Positions 22,122-34,352 of a stretch of 64,000 bases of DNA are shown piece by piece. Source of the stretch: Cotesia glomerata (lineage: Eukaryota; Arthropoda; Insecta; Hymenoptera; Braconidae); contig NC_058167.1 of NCBI RefSeq assembly GCF_020080835.1, positions 13,167,403-13,231,402 of the forward strand, read 5' to 3'. Below the pieces are notes generated by a model, which searched no databases, was not told the DNA's origin, and worked only from the letters and a program-made list of their open reading frames with translations. The position numbers and the translations under genes are program-made. Positions within the stretch are counted from its first letter, which is position 1; every line of letters starts with the position of its first letter.

Positions 22122-23080
22122 TTTATAATTATTTTATTTTCAGATTTAATATTCTCGAGATTACGGATAATGCTGTAAAATAAATGGTTGCTATACGGGG
22201 TAACAACGGATTCTCTTGACATCTTAAAGTGTAGTGTCTGGTGGTGTGTATGGGTTGTTGGATGTCTTCCAATCAGATCCGGTGTATTACTGAAAGCGAG
22301 GACGCGCAGTCGCGCAGGGATGAGAGTACGTTCACCCCCTTGGAACTCGGGGTGTAAAAGAGAGTAGAGTGGATAGGATGGGAGCTGGGAGCTAGGAGAC
22401 GAAAGCTTCGAGCTTGCAGCTTGTAGCTTGGAGATGGGAGACGGGAGATGGGGAAGAGAAAAGTGGATGAGAAGAGAGGTTTAACGGGAATGGCAAGGCA
22501 ATACCCGGGGTGTGAAAATCAACGTGGGAGGGACATGGTCGAGAGGGTGAGAAACCGAAACACGTATCCCCGCGGGGTCCAGCCTCAAGCCCTGGATACG
22601 CGGAGGGGCTGCCGCACTAACACCGAGTGCGAGGTTCGGGGTTGGCCTCCAATGCTGTGCTCGTCGACGCAGACCCAGAACCAGACACTCTATGCTCTGC
22701 TACCGTACATAACACAGAAAGAGACCTGCGATCTACGACCCAACCACTTTTAAAGAGAGTAACAGAGATAAACAGTGGTAGCTGTGATATTGCCGCCATT
22801 TTACAGCATCGTGAATCTGCATAACGATCAGAGACTCTCGTGTTTATCAAAGCTTTTCTCCGCCATCTCCATAATGTTCTATTTGGCTCTACTCTGTATA
22901 TAAAGGCTCAGAACACGGTCTACTCCTTTGTAAGCGTCGTCTTGTTTTATTTATTTAGTGTCACTTGAGACAATTTAATCATTTGTGTAAACATGTTTTT
23001 ATTTATTTATTTATTTTCTTTTTTTTTGCCCGATCCGGAGGATGAGGACAGGAAATATTATTGGAAATCTTGGTTTAATT
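22122..23080. other. GC-rich unique island with purine-rich repeat and TATA-like site
   Basis: The most GC-rich non-genic stretch in the window. It contains a G/A-rich run of GGGAGCT and GGGAGAC variants with four AGCTTG repeats (22377-22455), and TATATAAAG at 22897-22905. No reading frame here resembles a known protein. It may be a promoter or an exon of an unseen transcript. Confidence 0.4.
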
Positions 23081-23082
23081 CC

Positions 23083-24062
23083 CACGATGAAAAAAAATTA
23101 ATTTGATTCAAGAGAAAAATTCTTGAACCAAGAATATAATTTTGAAGATCTTCATTACCCTCGAGGGTAATTGTTTTGAATCAAGATGAAAAATTCTTGA
23201 ATCAAGTAAAATTTCCTTAAATCAAGAATTTTTCTACTAGTGAATCTTATGAAGTCTTTATAACTTTTTTCAAAAGTCCAAAATCTCAGAGAATATTTAT
23301 CTTTTTCAGAGTTTGTCAGACTTACTCATTGTAATCGCTTCGGTCTTACAGAGGCCATAAACACTTGTCTCAAATTAAAAAAATTAAATAAATCAGAAAA
23401 TTTAATAGTCGCAAATTTCATAGTTTGCACGTAATTCCAATATTTCACCCTTTATAAATGCTAACTCTAGGAATTAAATTTCTATCTCTATTTGATCAAA
23501 AAATAGCGAGTGACCATTGTTTATAAATTATTATAATTTGATAATAATTTATGAAAAAAAGAAATATTTTTTTTCATCATTGCGTTTAAGAAGGTTCAAC
23601 TAATCACCAAAAAATTCAGCGTGGAAAAAAAATTTGAATTTATGATTTTACAGAAGTCTAAAGTTGATGCTTATTTTTTGACCCCTAAAAAATCCCGTTT
23701 TTTAATCTTTTATTGTTTATATTTCTTGTCAAAAATTTTTTATGAATTAGCAATTTTGGATGGAGTTCCATGAAACTTTGACTTATCGATCTATATGTGT
23801 CATATTTTAATGGCATTTTTTTAAATATAAGTTACTCACGTTTAGAAAAAATAGTCTACTCTATTTGACTGGATAGTAGTCAGAGTTATTCATCAATAAT
23901 AAAACTTTTTCTGTCTTTTTCAGAGAAAGTAAGACTTCCAAAAAGTTTTATTCAGACTTCTAAAGACTTTTTCAGATAAATTTTTCTATAAGGGCTCAAA
24001 TCAAGAATATTAAGTTCTTCAAAATTATATACTTGATTCAAGAAATTTTTTTTTTCTGTGCA
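23083..24062. mobile_element. CTTGATTCAAG palindromic MITE, split by about 750 bp
   Basis: The left arm (AATTTGATTCAAGAGAAAAA, with CTTGAACCAAGAATATAATT) and right arm (TTCTTCAAAATTATATACTT, GATTCAAGAAATTTT) pair as in the uninterrupted copy at 36222-36420. The intervening DNA, 23243-23995, is AT-rich and uncharacterised. Confidence 0.55.
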
Positions 24063-25406
24063 GTGCGACCGTTCGAGGAGAAAAATATTTAGTGACAGGT
24101 CACGAAGGGTGGCTTGGTTATTAGCCCGGCATATGGACTATGGACTAGCACTGAGCCCGTGGGGACGAGATAATAATCTATATCAGTTCATCAAATCCTG
24201 TAGATGTAAACCGGCTACTGAATTGCTACTGTTTCATATCTGCAGGTCCTGTGTCAAGGGATTGTGTGTGCTCAGAAGCAATCTCCCATGGTAATCTTGT
24301 GATTTGACATTCTACATGCAAATGTCCTTTAAAGCTCAGCAACCGCATTTAAAAATAGCCTGTTAATTTTTAATTAAATGATACATGACGTATGAAACAG
24401 AAAAATGAGAAATTGATGACAGAAGAGAACAATTATCAGGATGATATTATGTTTGCTGAGAAACGGGTAAATTTTTATCATATCAATCATTTCTCGGCGA
24501 CATTCAAGGTTACCCGAGTAGAAGAATAATGAGTAAAAGGGGTAATAATCGTTAAATTATAATGTTTAACGGACGAATGGATGCTGCGGGATATTGCTAC
24601 ATCGTTTCATATGATTCGGGATATATACGCGTATATATAATAGTAATCATATAGGTATAGGTATAATACCAGAGGCTGCGAATGAGCGCACACGTTGACG
24701 GGGGTGAGAGGGGACCAAATCAACAGAGGAGGACGCTCAATGCGCACGTTGACACTTTGATGCAGGATACCGCGTGTCTCGGGAAATTGCCCACTCAATA
24801 ATTCAGTGAGCTCGGTAATGGAACTTGTCCATGAGCACAATCTATCATACAGCAAATTGCACGAAGCTCTTTTATCGCTCACGTGAAACATTAGAAAAAT
24901 AGCTGAGGCTTGTTCTCTATTATATTTATACACATTTTTTTTTTTACACAAGCAAGTACCTATGTCTATCATGTGTATTATATTATATCAATTTTATTTC
25001 CTCACAGGCATATATACCACCGTGTCGCCAGTCTTCCAAGAATTGTCAAGTCCTTGAGAAATAAATTGTTCGTGCCCTATTGAGGTCAGTATGGCTATAG
25101 CTACATAAGTGTATATAATACGTGTAGTTATTAATATGTTATTCGAATAGACAAACAAGTATTTAACTTGTTTATACGTATGTGCATAATAATCGATGAT
25201 ATGTCGAGTTATAGGTGCGGATACCTATAATCACTATTATCTATTATCCGTAATGCTTTTGAATTTATTTATTACAAACACACCGTGTAAAAATTATGTG
25301 TAATGTGTGTAATAGAAATAGGTAACACTTTTGATGATATGAGGACTAAAGATGCACGAAAAAAAGTAAACTGTAAAATTTTTTCGGATTCTGGTTAATT
25401 TTTATT
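24063..25406. other. Gene-free unique DNA
   Basis: Unique sequence of mixed composition with no splice-supported exon and no recognised repeat. Confidence 0.5.
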
Positions 25407-25874
25407 GGGTAGAATTATGTTTTATGGCCACTATACCGTTTATGGCCATTTATTGTTTAAATAAACGATAAAAATTAATTTATATTAATAAATTTATAAA
25501 AAATTATAAATTTTTTAAAATTCAATAAAAATATAGTTATAATATTATAATTTTTTATAAATTAATTCAAATCGACGGTCTAATTAGCAATTTGTCTAAC
25601 TCTTTATTTTTTAGAGGGTGATTTTTTAACATTTTGATGTAGTAATAATCCAATTATGAATTATTTGAATGATTCAAACTTGAATATTATATCTCTATTA
25701 GATATTAATGATATAAATGGTTTTTTGAAGTGATAATAAATTTTGAACTAATTGTTTTTTTTCGTACAATTAGAAGATTTTTTTAAATGGAGTTAGACAA
25801 TTTGCTAATTAGAACGTTGAAATATTAACTGGCCAAAAATGGTGCTAAGGTGGCCAAAAAAGGTACTTCTTCCC
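25407..25874. mobile_element. Sister copy of the GGGT..GAAGT TA-target MITE
   Basis: Aligns end to end with the element at 10783-12469. It lacks the Helitron (site between A25550 and T25551) but carries a different MITE (25573-25829), so the two copies serve as empty-site references for each other. Confidence 0.78.
25573..25829. mobile_element. CGACGGTCTAATTAGC MITE
   Basis: The ends CGACGGTCTAATTAGC and GCTAATTAGAACGTTG are imperfect inverted repeats of about 28 bp. AAAT occurs on both sides and a related copy lies at 29797-30024. No coding capacity. Confidence 0.75.
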
Positions 25875-26535
25875 TAGTTTCAAACAGTACAGCGGACATC
25901 GGGGTGGCAAAAATATAAATATTACAGAATTTAATGTAGAAAGTGTAAAAGCCACAATTTATAATTTAATATCGAAAATAAGGGATTAGTAGCTGTCACT
26001 ATAGTAAATAACGACTCTGTCTTCTTAAAGAATTACAGTTTCAAACAGTAAAAATTGCCGTTTCAATAAATAGTCCATTCTATGAGGAGAAGGGGAACTC
26101 AGATGAGGAAAAGGGGGTCTCAATCTAGGAGATTTTAACATTTAAAACAGTAAAAATTCTACTCTTAAAATATATATTTTACCAGTCTAAGTAAGTCAAT
26201 AACTATAGTTTCAATTTTAGCGTTGCGTTTAAAATTTACCATTTTAGTTTGTAAATATTGATATTGCTTGTATTGGAAATTTAGTAACTGTAGTTTATAT
26301 TTTTTACTTATCATGCGATCATTTTTTATGTACGAAATGATAACTATCAAAATCAAATTTCTTAATTATTATACTTTAACATTTTCGACATTCACATAGC
26401 AAATATTACTGTTCAAAATAGTATTTTCTTCCATGTAAATTATAAATTGTAGCATTTAAATAATAAATATTATAAAATGATAGTAAAATCACAATTTAAC
26501 TGTTTGAAATGGTAATTTTTAGCAGTTGATCATTA

Positions 26536-27045
26536 TAATGATAGAAGGATTTATTTGTATTAAAAAATATTTATTAATACACGGAAAAAAAAATATTGTT
26601 AAAATGACTATCCAACGTATCCTCAAATGACGTTTCCTTAAAATAACGATCCGGATTTCTGATTTAAGGATTCATTTGTTTGACTTAAAAGCATACAGAG
26701 AATAGCTCTTGTAAATATATGTAATTTCGTCAAAACAGGCAACTGTTTCGTTAACGTAAGGATCTGTATAGTTGAATTAACTAAATGTGACGCTAAAATA
26801 ATGATATGGATCGTCATTTTGATGATCCTCTGTATAGCTGAATTGGCTATATAGCGTATATCTCTAAAAAAATGACTATACGGCGTATAGTCAGAATAAC
26901 GATACGTATCCTTATTCTAACGATAATTTTTTCTCCGTGTAGTTAACAAATCATTTATTAGAGACCACTTTTTAGTATTAAACAAATATTTCTTAGTATT
27001 TAAAATGATTTGTTTGTATTTAATAAACCTAATATTGATTTATTA
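26536..27045. mobile_element. GATAGAAGGATTT foldback MITE, right half lost, with insert
   Basis: Left arm at 26540-26579, then a 360-bp insertion (26580-26939), then the continuation GTTAACAAATCATTTATTAG. The element stops inside its right half at about 27045. The intact sister at 27076-27346 shows the sequence without the insertion. Confidence 0.75.
26580..26939 (+). mobile_element. CACGGAAAAAAAAATATTG element, copy 1 (360 bp)
   Basis: The ends CACGGAAAAA and TTTTTCTCCGTG are inverted repeats, and TA is duplicated on both sides (26578-26579, 26940-26941). The interior carries several GTATAGC/GCTATAC and AACGATACGTATC inverted motifs. A nearly full-length inverted second copy lies at 27476-27832. 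Confidence 0.82.
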
Positions 27046-27075
27046 AGTACTATCTCTTACTCGCCCGCTCCGCTG

Positions 27076-27346
27076 CACTGATAGAAGGATTTATTTGTAT
27101 TAAATAATATTTGTTAATAGCTAACAAATCATTTATTAGAGACCATTTTTTAATATTAAATAAATATTTCTTAGTATTTAAAATGATTTGTTTGTATTTA
27201 ATAAATCTGATATTCATTTATTAAATATTAATAAATCTTTTTAAATACTAAGAAATATTTGTTAAGGACTAACAAATGGCTTCAAATAAATGATTTGTTA
27301 AATATTAACAAATCTTTTTAACTATAAACAAATCCTTCTATCAGTG
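27076..27346. mobile_element. Intact CACTGATAGAAGGATTT foldback MITE
   Basis: About 270 bp. The right half is largely the reverse complement of the left; ends CACTGATAGAAGG and CCTTCTATCAGTG. No open frame. Other copies or fragments are at 28081-28188, 29364-30171, 36154-36215, 36573-36844, 37966-38207 and 55740-55904. Confidence 0.85.
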
Positions 27347-27475
27347 TGGGCGCTTTATAGAATTGCATTTTTAGATCTAGACTTGAAATTTAGTTAGAGT
27401 ATTGTTTTGACTTGCACAGATTCCCAATTCTATCGAATTGGCATGTACCTTTTATCTATGTAATTATTCTAGCTA

Positions 27476-27832
27476 CACGGAGAAAAAAATATCGTTAGAA
27501 TAAGGATACGTATCGTTATTCTGAATATACGCCGTTTAGTCATTTTTTTTAGAGATATACGCTGTATAGCCAATTCAGCTATACAGCGGATCATCAAAAT
27601 GACGATCCATATCATTATTTTAGCGTTACATTTAGTTAATTTAACTGTACAGATCCTCACGTTAACAAAACAGTTGCCTATTTTGACGAAACTACATATA
27701 TTGACAAGAGCTATACTCTGTATGCTTAAGTCAAACAAATGAATCCTTAAATCAGAAATCCGGATCGTTATTTTAAGGAAACGTCATTTGAGGATACGTT
27801 GGATAGTTATTTTAACAATATTTTTTTTTCCG
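27476..27832 (-). mobile_element. CACGGAG element, copy 2 (inverted relative to copy 1)
   Basis: Reads as the reverse complement of 26580-26939 along its whole length, with scattered differences. It is preceded by TA and followed by TA. Together the two copies form a 1.25-kb inverted repeat with the foldback MITE between them. Confidence 0.82.
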
Positions 27833-28080
27833 TATAATATTCATTGTAACTTTCAATGTGCAATCATTATAACATTCCGGTGTCATTCTTACAAAAATGA
27901 ATAATAATTGATATGAAAAAAAAAAAATTGTAATGAGCACTGAAAGTTTCAGTTAAAGAGATTGCAGGTCTCATAAGTGAAGAAATCTGCATAGTATATA
28001 AACATAACCAACAGAATTAAAAAATGTATTTTGAACAGATGACAATCAAATAGAATAAATTTAGGTACAATAAAAATTCC

Positions 28081-28188
28081 TTTAAATACTAAGAAATATT
28101 TGTTAAGGACTAAAAAGTGGTCTCTAGTAAATGATTTGTTAAATATTAACAAATATTTTTAACTATAAACAAATCCTTCTATCAGTGT
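28081..28188. mobile_element. Half copy of the CACTGATAG foldback MITE
   Basis: Contains only the right arm, from TTTAAATACTAAGAAATATT to CCTTCTATCAGTG. Confidence 0.7.
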
Positions 28189-28189
28189 A

Positions 28190-29363
28190 CTTATTATAAA
28201 TTGACTATTATTTATCATGGTGCAATTTGAAGATAATGAATGTGAATAGTTTTGACAACATCTCTCGCTTATAGTAATGGGATATTCCGTTTGAATGGTA
28301 ACTTTTTTAGCGGAGTGTTTCTTCAGCTCCTGAATTTCCCCTTACTTACCTTAAACTCGCGAGCAGAGTACGCGTTATACGGGATAAAGCTCTCATGCTT
28401 ATGGAAGCTGGTACTCTTCGGGTGATGGCGCTTGTGCTTTACGTCAAAAGCAAAGCTCAGAGGCAATCATGAGCTTTCGAATGCAAAACAGCAGCTTTCC
28501 ACGGTACTCGCGACACTTTTACATTTAAATGTAAACTCGTAGAGTGCCGCGCCACACCAGCCAGCAGCTGGTGAACAGAGCTGCTGCAGAAGCACGGAGC
28601 GAGACAGAGGGCGGCAGATAATCCTGTGTGTGTATGTATCTGCAGGAACTTTGCCCAGGCAGAGGCGTCGAGATTTAATATTTTACACCTCAAATGTTGG
28701 GTGTGCGCGAGAAATGCAAAGTAGTCCCCTTTTAGCTTGGATTGGATTTAAAACGCGCTAATTTGTCGACGTTGCTACCAAGCCCACGTACGACACCCTC
28801 ATACTCTTTCTGCCTCCACTTTGCCCTCACTCTCTGCTCTGTATATTTAAATCTCTATGGATATAGATATATTTGTATGTGTATTTTATCAAAACCCGTA
28901 TACACTGGACACTTCACCCACCAACGTTGCATCTAAATTTAAAATCTGTTTTGCATAATACCAAAGCCAGCCGAGGAACCGGCACCGCCTAATTGCGGCC
29001 CGTTCAAGCTACATCACCCGACTCGCGTTCAAAGAGATCCCTCCGACACCTCGTTATTACCTTTTTATTTTTTTTATTTTTAATAATTCTCATAATTATA
29101 ATAATAACTACGAAAATACCTTTTAATATTTAGTAAGAGGTTACGCGATAAAAAAAAAATTTATAGTTTTACAAAAAATAGATTAATTCCAATGAAAATT
29201 TAATTATCAGACATTTTATTATTTTTTAAACAAATAAATTATTATAAAAAAAATTCCACTGCAGGAATAAAAAAAAATTATTAATGTTAATTTATAAAAA
29301 TATTTTTTTATAGCTAATTTATTTTTTAATGATCATTTCACTAACATTGATTTTAATTAAACA
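28190..29363. other. Gene-free GC-richer unique island
   Basis: A unique segment at about 28250-29050 with several E-box-like CAGCTG sites and a CG-rich stretch. I see no supported exon. AT-rich DNA follows to the next MITE. Confidence 0.45.
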
Positions 29364-30171
29364 CTGATAGAAAGATTTATTAACTATTAATAATTTAATT
29401 TATTTGAAGACAATTATTTAATTTATTAAATTTTACTAAATATTTTTTAACATTCAATAAATATTTATTTGGGAGGAAAGTACATTTATTTATTTATTGT
29501 TAATAAATATTTTGTTGAGTGAATTTGATTCGCTTGCAATGTCATATGATATGAAGATTGCTTGTAAACGAAAATCATCTTCATAAATTATAATAACGTT
29601 TATTGTAAAATAACAAAGTCTATCACAGCTCATAATTATCTTTTATATTTTTAAATATTAAAAATATTAATTTATTTAGTGAATTTAATTATTATCATGT
29701 ATTCCAGCTATAGGATTAAAACAAAGTATCCAAAGAAAATTGCTATTTTTGCTTTTTGTTTTAAATAAATATTTGTTAACGGTTAATAAATATTTCGACG
29801 GTCGAATTAGCAAATAGTCCAACTCCTTATTTTTTAGAGGGTGATTTTTTAACATTTTAATATAGCAATAGCCCAATTATAAATTATTTGAATGATTCAA
29901 ACCAAAATATTATACCTTTATTAGATATTAATGATATTAAATAGTTTTTTAAAGTGATAATAAATTTTGAACTAATTATTTCTTTCGTAAAATGGAGTTA
30001 GACAATTTGCTAATTAGAACGTCAATTTGTTAACTGTTAACAAATATTTATTAACATGTAATAAATAATTTATGAACTGTTAATAAATATTTATTAAATC
30101 CTATGATGTTAAAAAAATCATTTCTTAACAGTTAATAAAGCTTATTAAATATAAACAATTCTTCTATCAGT
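29364..30171. mobile_element. Divergent CACTGATAGAA foldback element carrying a second MITE
   Basis: Outer ends ACACTGATAGAAAGATTTAT and CTTCTATCAGTGT. The interior is an AT-rich variant of the family and contains the CGACGGTC MITE at 29797-30024. Confidence 0.65.
29797..30024. mobile_element. CGACGGTC MITE, second copy
   Basis: Colinear with 25573-25829, including TTTTTTAGAGGGTGATTTTT and the right end GACAATTTGCTAATTAG, about 30 bp shorter through internal deletion. Confidence 0.75.
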
Positions 30172-30174
30172 GTA

Positions 30175-33100
30175 ATAGAATTAAAATTTTTTATTTTAGA
30201 TAATAGATTCTCGTAAAATGTAGGAGTATTAATCCATAGTGTGGACTATTACCATTAGCAGCAGTATTAGCCAAGGAGAATATCGACGGGTGCACGGACA
30301 ATTGGCGACGGATAGTTTCCTGGGTTGGCATTATATTATATTATTGAGAAATACTGCTGAACAGCAAACTAAAACCGATCGAGCGGTATTACTCGGTGCA
30401 CATCGTTACCCTTACTTTTTCTCAATAAAGTTAACCTCTGGACTATAGACCGAGTAAGGAAAATCATGGGCCGTACCGTGTTACCGAGAGTTGAGAGTTT
30501 ATGTTCGCAGACCGTCGTAACCAATGTACTATTAAATGCGGCCTATTGTTGTCCATCGTTCATCGCCTTCACAAATTTACTTCCGTAGGTCCATTTCCCT
30601 CGTAGTCGCGGAAAAAGCCCAACACGTGCCATAAACATCCCCAGATAAATTCAAAAGCAATAGTCTCTCCCTCGCTTAACATTTATTTGCTACTTCATGT
30701 TATGTCGCCAGTATTTTATCACTGACTTACAAAAAAAGAGAAAAAGAAAAAGAAGAATCCAAAAAAGGAAAAAATGACAAAAAACGGCATATAAATAAGT
30801 AGTTGGCATTTATCTAAAGCTTAAATTTCAGCGGCCAATTCCCGTGGCCTCTTGGGCAATACAAATAAAATTGAAACTCCAACGGATGGACTCCCATTTC
30901 CTTTAGCTGGATATTCACATATAAATGTTAATTAATTCCCGGTTTACATTAGGTATTTTATTATTGTAGATATTAGATACGTAGGCCTTATATTAATTCT
31001 TTTAGCTTAGTATATTTTATCTGTAGAAGATTTACATCGGAGAGAAAGAAGTGAACTACCCGGGTAGTTTATAGGATGAGCTTAAATTATCCATTCGGTA
31101 TAGTATTTTATATGGTTATCGGGCAGTCGCAGGGGATAGAGGCCACAAGCCCTTGCACTCTCAGTTCTGTTCGCTTCCCACAACAATACCCACACAATGA
31201 CTGGCCCAGCATTACGAATTAGCTTCGGTTACGCGTTTATTGCGGATTCCGGTCGGGAGGAGGTGACTTTACTCGTATTTTGATGTTACTATCCATACCA
31301 CAGGATCCAACATTTTCAGTTTGGTTACAGAATACTGTTCTGTGTTGTTCTACACTTACAACTAACTATTACTATTACTATTACTATTATAGATACAAAC
31401 GAAAACTCACCCCCGGGACACGTCGACGCCAATGCGGAGATACGAAGTATTAGCATTGGTTAGCTTTATGGACCGTTCAGTTCCGCTCAAGTATCGCGGA
31501 TCAATAAAGACCGTTCGTTTGAAAGTTTCATGCCAAAAGTCAAAGTCATTCTTTTATTTACTCATTATAATTCTTAATGCATACTATCTATAATCTTTCA
31601 TTGACAGTTACATTGTATTGTGTAAAAGATCTGACCGGGATTATTTATTGCTCTCAATATCAATACTAACAGTCTCTTTTTGGCTCCCCACCTTTATTAA
31701 TCCGGAAAAATTACCCGCGTCAAAATTTCTCAGCGAAATTTCTTCTAAAACAATATCTCAAGTACAATAATTTCTCAAAACAAAATTTATCACAACATAA
31801 ATTAATCTGACGAAAAATTTCTTGACTGGAGAACAAAATTCTTGGCTCAAGAAAATTTTCGGGTGTCTGAAGGAAGACCGATGTTGTGTCGGCCGAAGTA
31901 AAAATTTTTCTTTAAATTCTATTCTTGGTGGTCATTTTTTCTCAATTCAAATTATTATAAATACTTGATACAATAAATTTTTATACTTGATCAAGGTTTT
32001 TAGATACTTTAGGGAAGCAGCGCCACTTATTTCAGCTGAGAAAAAAATTTTCTCACCTTGAGAAAATTTTTCTCTTGAATATTTGATACCCATTTTATAT
32101 TATTTTAGGTGCAATTATACACATTGAATGAAAAAAAATGATTCAATATTATTTGATCTTCCCATTTGACATGTTAATCGATAAAAATATAAATGAAAAT
32201 TTACTTCTATCTTTATATTTAATTTTTTGGAGCAAGAGAGAAATTTTCTCAAGACAAAAAAATTTACTTCTATCAAGAACTAAATTTTTTGGAGCAAGAG
32301 GCTGAATTTTCTCAAAACAACAAGATTTTATTGACTTAAATAAATTTTCTTGGATCAAGAGACGTATTTCTTAAAGCAAGAAAATTAATTTTGTTGGAAT
32401 AAGTGAAATTTCTTGGGTAAAAAAAAAATTTTTTTTCGCTCAAGAAAAATATTTTCTTGGCTCAAGTGAACCTTTTTTTTCTGTGTAACTGTTACTTTTT
32501 TTCCAGGGTTCCAGGGAACAAAGTGTACCTACAGACGACGAGTTTAGATTTACGAGATGTTTGCTGTACCCGTAAGTTTTATCATTGCTGCTCGTATTAT
32601 ATCGTATCGCCATCGGGTCCAAAGGTAATTGTAACTTTTCCGGGAAAGTTACTCTTTATTATTGGAACTGGACATAGACACTTGGTTTGATGATGTGGTG
32701 GTGAAGAGATTCTCGTTGGAAGATTCTCGCTGGAACGGTAGTAGAGGACGGAAAGCTCTCGAGTCTCCAGGGAATGAAATTTAGTCCTGGTACTTCTATT
32801 CGTTTCCAGGCCACGAAAAAGCCAAGTTAGTTTTATTTTACAATCCATCGGCTCCCGCGACACGGAGGGTGGACTCAACAGGGATGTCAAGGCACTGGGA
32901 GTAGTTCAACAAGAGTGAGAAACTCGAGTTTTAAATCCCGGGTACTTGATAGAAAGAGTAGACCAGATAGAGACTGGTTAGGTTGTCAACTAGTGTTTTA
33001 AAAGTTTGCGACAGACTACAAATTGACTCGCTCAGTTCTTTTTAAAAGCACGAGCAACCAACCGCGGCGTCTCGCTCTCTCTCTCTCTCTCTCTTCAGCC

Positions 33101-33658
33101 CTCTTGTCTATTGGTATAAAGAATATAGATCTGTGTACTGTACAGGTTGTATTATACATAGATATATATATATATATATATTTGTAAGCTTGTGTTATGT
33201 CGGTGGGTGATATCACCAGCGAATGACACACGTAAGAGCAAGATGAGTTGAATATACCCGGCTATGAATTTTGATAAAGTTTTTCCATTTCATGACGGCG
33301 CTGATCGTTCTGATACGAATAATAAAACGATGTGGTATTGACAAGACATACGTGTGGATCATCAAGGAAATTGTTGAGCTTGAGAATATAAAAAATTATT
33401 TTTAAATTTTATTTATTAAAAAATCAAGTAGTTAAATTTTTTTTTTATTTTATTTGACTCTTATTTGGAACCAAAGCTCTCTTAGAGCCATTAGTGTTCA
33501 AGATACATTGGTTTACATTTTTATATAAAATAACTTAGTACAAAATTAATTAATTAATTAATAAAAGATTTATAAATAAATTTAATTTTTAATTTTAATG
33601 AAATACAGATTATTTAATAACAAAGAAATAATTTAAAGTCATAATTCAACATTGCTAA
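30175..33658. other. Gene-free region with unique islands and decayed MITEs
   Basis: Unique, moderately GC-rich DNA at 30200-31680 and 32490-33400, separated by decayed CTTGATTCAAG-type repeat DNA (31800-32490). A repeat starting GGCTCCCC(A/G)CCTTTATTAA at 31681 recurs in DDX31 intron 2 at 41495. A (CT)n run lies at 33070-33095. A splice-bounded exon-like segment is at 32507-32571. Confidence 0.45.
32507..32571 (+). other. Candidate 65-bp exon (weak)
   Basis: A pyrimidine-rich acceptor (TTTTTTTCCAG) precedes and a strong donor (CGTAAGT) follows a 65-bp segment that is open in one frame (VPGNKVYLQTTSLDLRDVCC). No partner exon was found, so it could be chance or a noncoding exon. Confidence 0.2.
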
Positions 33659-34352
33659 TCTATATTATTAAGACAATAAGCAAAATTTTGTGGCCAGTGT
33701 ATTTATATGATAAAATGCTCTATCTCTAGATACATAGTTAAAAAATGACCTTGTATCTTGTGAACTATTGACATTTTTAAAGATATAAACTCATCCCGAT
33801 GTTACAATCATCAAGACGTTTCATTTGAGTACCCACATCAATTTTTCATATATTTATATATATATTATATATATGTATATATGAAAAATATATCAAAAAT
33901 GCATGTGGGTACTCAAATGAAAGCTCTTGATGAGTGTAACATCGGAATGAGCTTATATCTTTAAAAATGTCAGTAGTTAAGAAAGTACAGTGCAATTTAA
34001 CATAATTAAGAAATTACCTTGTATCTTGAGAACTATTGACATTTTTAAAGATATAAACTCATCCCGATGTTACAATCCTCAAGACCTTTCATTTGAGTAC
34101 CCACATCAATATTTCATATATTTATATATATTATATATATGTATATATGAAAAATATATCAAAAATGCATGTGGGTACTCAAATGAAAGCTCTTGATGAG
34201 TGCAACATCCGGATGAGCTTATATCTTTAAAAAAGTTAATATTTAAGAAAGTACAGTGCAATTTAACAAAATTCATTATTTAATAAAGCAAAATTTTATT
34301 TATTTATAGTTCACAAGTCACGGCAGTCACATAGTGATTGCAAGGTTGCTAG
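33659..34352 (+). mobile_element. Complete palindrome-array Helitron, 2 units
   Basis: Starts TCTATATTATTAAGACAATA and ends with hairpin GCAGTCACATAGTGATTGC, AAGGTTG and CTAG; flanked by A33658 and T34353. Units with arms at 33827 and 34097, spacing 270 bp. Confidence 0.88.

Noticed and set aside
22448..22753. 101-codon plus-strand open frame in a GC-rich island
   Set aside because: No recognisable domain, Arg/Thr/Gln-rich composition expected of GC-rich noncoding DNA, overlapping open frames on both strands, and no splice support.
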